Origin: a bacterium | Lineage (GTDB): Bacteria > Cyanobacteriota > Vampirovibrionia > Obscuribacterales > Obscuribacteraceae | Direction of reading: 5' to 3' | Length of the DNA stretch: 15,336 nucleotides | NCBI GenBank assembly: GCA_030431355.1 | Contig: JAUIJG010000079.1 | Span: 1 to 15,336, forward strand | Part shown: in pieces, positions 14,542 to 15,336 of the stretch | How the letters are laid out: every line of letters begins with the position of its first letter | Position numbering within the stretch: position 1 is the first letter of the stretch | Program-made: the position numbers and the translations under genes | Notes under the pieces: generated by a model | What the model saw: only the letters and a program-made list of their open reading frames with translations | Told to the model about the DNA's origin: nothing | Databases searched by the model: none

Positions 14542-15336
14542 ATGGCCCAGTTTGACGCCTCTGAAGAAGCGGCAAAACTAAAATCCGACACTGAATCAGG
14601 CATCTCCATCAGCGATGCCTATAACTCCCTGTCCGAAGACGAGAGGAAAGCTGTCTTCCAGGAGATGACCTCGAGTAAAGACGGAGACGCAAATCTCTCC
14701 AATCTTATAATCTCCGGCGAAGACACGGATGGAGACCGCAAGCCCGATGTCCTGGGAGACATATTCGACCCTTCAACAGGCAAAGACCTTTACGACAGGG
14801 AAGGAGAAGACTCAAACAGCGATGAGGCTTGGAGCCGTAGATGGGGACCGATTATAAAGTCGGATCCTGAGTTTCGTGAACACTTCAAAGAGATCATCAG
14901 CGGCGGCGGAGCCTACGAAGGTCCTATGGCTGGTGGGCTCTCGGCCAACGCTATTCGCCGGGATTCTCTTCAAGGAATGATTGAAAAGCATGGACTGGAC
15001 CGAGTCAAAGAGACATTTGGCGCCCTGGAAGAGATAGGAGGTTCCAAAGGATTCTATGCTCACTCCCTGCACAAAGGTTATAGCGACGGCAGGGAAGACA
15101 TTGAAAGAAAGATGGGCTATCTGGACAAGATAATGGAGCCCGGTACTCTGGAGAACGCAAGGCAGCTCGGTCGGATTTTTGACGAGGAAGGATTCAACAA
15201 AAATCCCTCCTTGAGGGAGCTTGCCGACCCTGAATTCACAGAGATGCTGATTGAAAATAGAGAAGAGAGGGAAGCTTACAAAGCATACAACGAAGCCCCC
15301 ATGGGACCAATGATGGGCTTCCACAGTAAGTACGGT
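14542..15336 (+). CDS. Hypothetical protein with calcium-loop-like motif, 3' end outside the window
   Basis: The frame from ATG 14542 is open without a stop to the end of the window (265 codons), so the gene is cut by the window edge. GGA about 7 nt before the ATG is a weak ribosome site. The product is acidic and starts MAQFDASEEAAKLKSD. Residues 61-69 read DTDGDRKPD, a DxDGDxxxD loop like those of EF-hand, dockerin and thrombospondin type 3 repeats; SSKDGDANLSNL (44-55) just before it is a looser version. The rest is mainly helical and polar (FREHFKEIIS, RDSLQGMIEKHGLDRVKETF, EDIERKMGYLDKIM) with no membrane segment or signal peptide in the visible part. I recognise no family. Calcium binding is inferred from one motif only. 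Confidence 0.8.
   Translation, partial: MAQFDASEEAAKLKSDTESGISISDAYNSLSEDERKAVFQEMTSSKDGDANLSNLIISGEDTDGDRKPDVLGDIFDPSTGKDLYDREGEDSNSDEAWSRRWGPIIKSDPEFREHFKEIISGGGAYEGPMAGGLSANAIRRDSLQGMIEKHGLDRVKETFGALEEIGGSKGFYAHSLHKGYSDGREDIERKMGYLDKIMEPGTLENARQLGRIFDEEGFNKNPSLRELADPEFTEMLIENREEREAYKAYNEAPMGPMMGFHSKYG

Noticed and set aside
14812..15324. Minus-strand open frame of 170 codons
   Set aside because: It is antisense to the plus-strand gene open from 14542 to the window end, which has a coherent helical protein and a domain-like motif; the minus product shows no motif.
1..15336. CRISPR array, insertion sequence or integrase
   Set aside because: No regularly spaced direct repeats, transposase motifs or tyrosine/serine recombinase motifs were seen on either strand; by eye, no second copy of the ssrA 3' end was found.

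Overview
The window looks like a bacterial chromosome segment from a non-photosynthetic relative of cyanobacteria (Melainabacteria/Vampirovibrionia, perhaps Obscuribacter-like). This is inference. It rests on a Hanks-type serine/threonine kinase beside a kinesin-light-chain-type TPR gene, moderate GC, and a one-piece tmRNA whose tag shares an N-N-V core and small-hydrophobic Ala-Ala end with cyanobacterial tags. No phylogeny could be run.

Left part (1-7930) is accessory in character; five 60-nt lines counted by hand gave about 40-45% GC. It starts with a sirtuin remnant whose N-terminal strand is fused directly to the C-terminal NAD-binding half. Next come a membrane-anchored serine/threonine kinase with an extracytoplasmic domain, a secreted-type TPR gene broken by a frameshift and a nonsense codon, and a 530-residue DUF1963/YwqG-family protein. 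Three closely spaced minus-strand genes follow: a one-pass SAF-domain protein, an eight-helix membrane protein of unknown function and a stand-alone beta-sandwich domain of the kind found at the C-terminus of some regulators. The part ends with a tandem universal stress protein.

Middle part (8083-9724, minus strand) is translation-related: tRNA-Leu(CAA), then prmA (ribosomal protein L11 methyltransferase), then a promoter, a structured leader and ssrA (tmRNA). The tmRNA carries a clear 23-codon tag. The 3' end of ssrA lies at the junction between the AT-richer accessory genes and the more housekeeping right part.

Right part (9895-15336, four lines counted at about 43-57% GC) is mostly plus strand: pyroglutamyl peptidase (pcp, TTG start), a small minus-strand zinc-ribbon protein, glycerol kinase (glpK), a PP4765/TIGR03862-type flavoprotein, an unknown acidic 158-residue protein, and an unknown protein with a calcium-loop-like DxDGDxxxD motif that runs off the end. 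That last gene has no stop in the window but is open for 265 codons.

No CRISPR array, insertion sequence, integrase, toxin-antitoxin pair or recognisable defence operon was seen. The main points of interest are gene decay (two pseudogenes), the tmRNA tag and its atypical T-loop, and several domain-level oddities. I see no convincing new multi-gene system.
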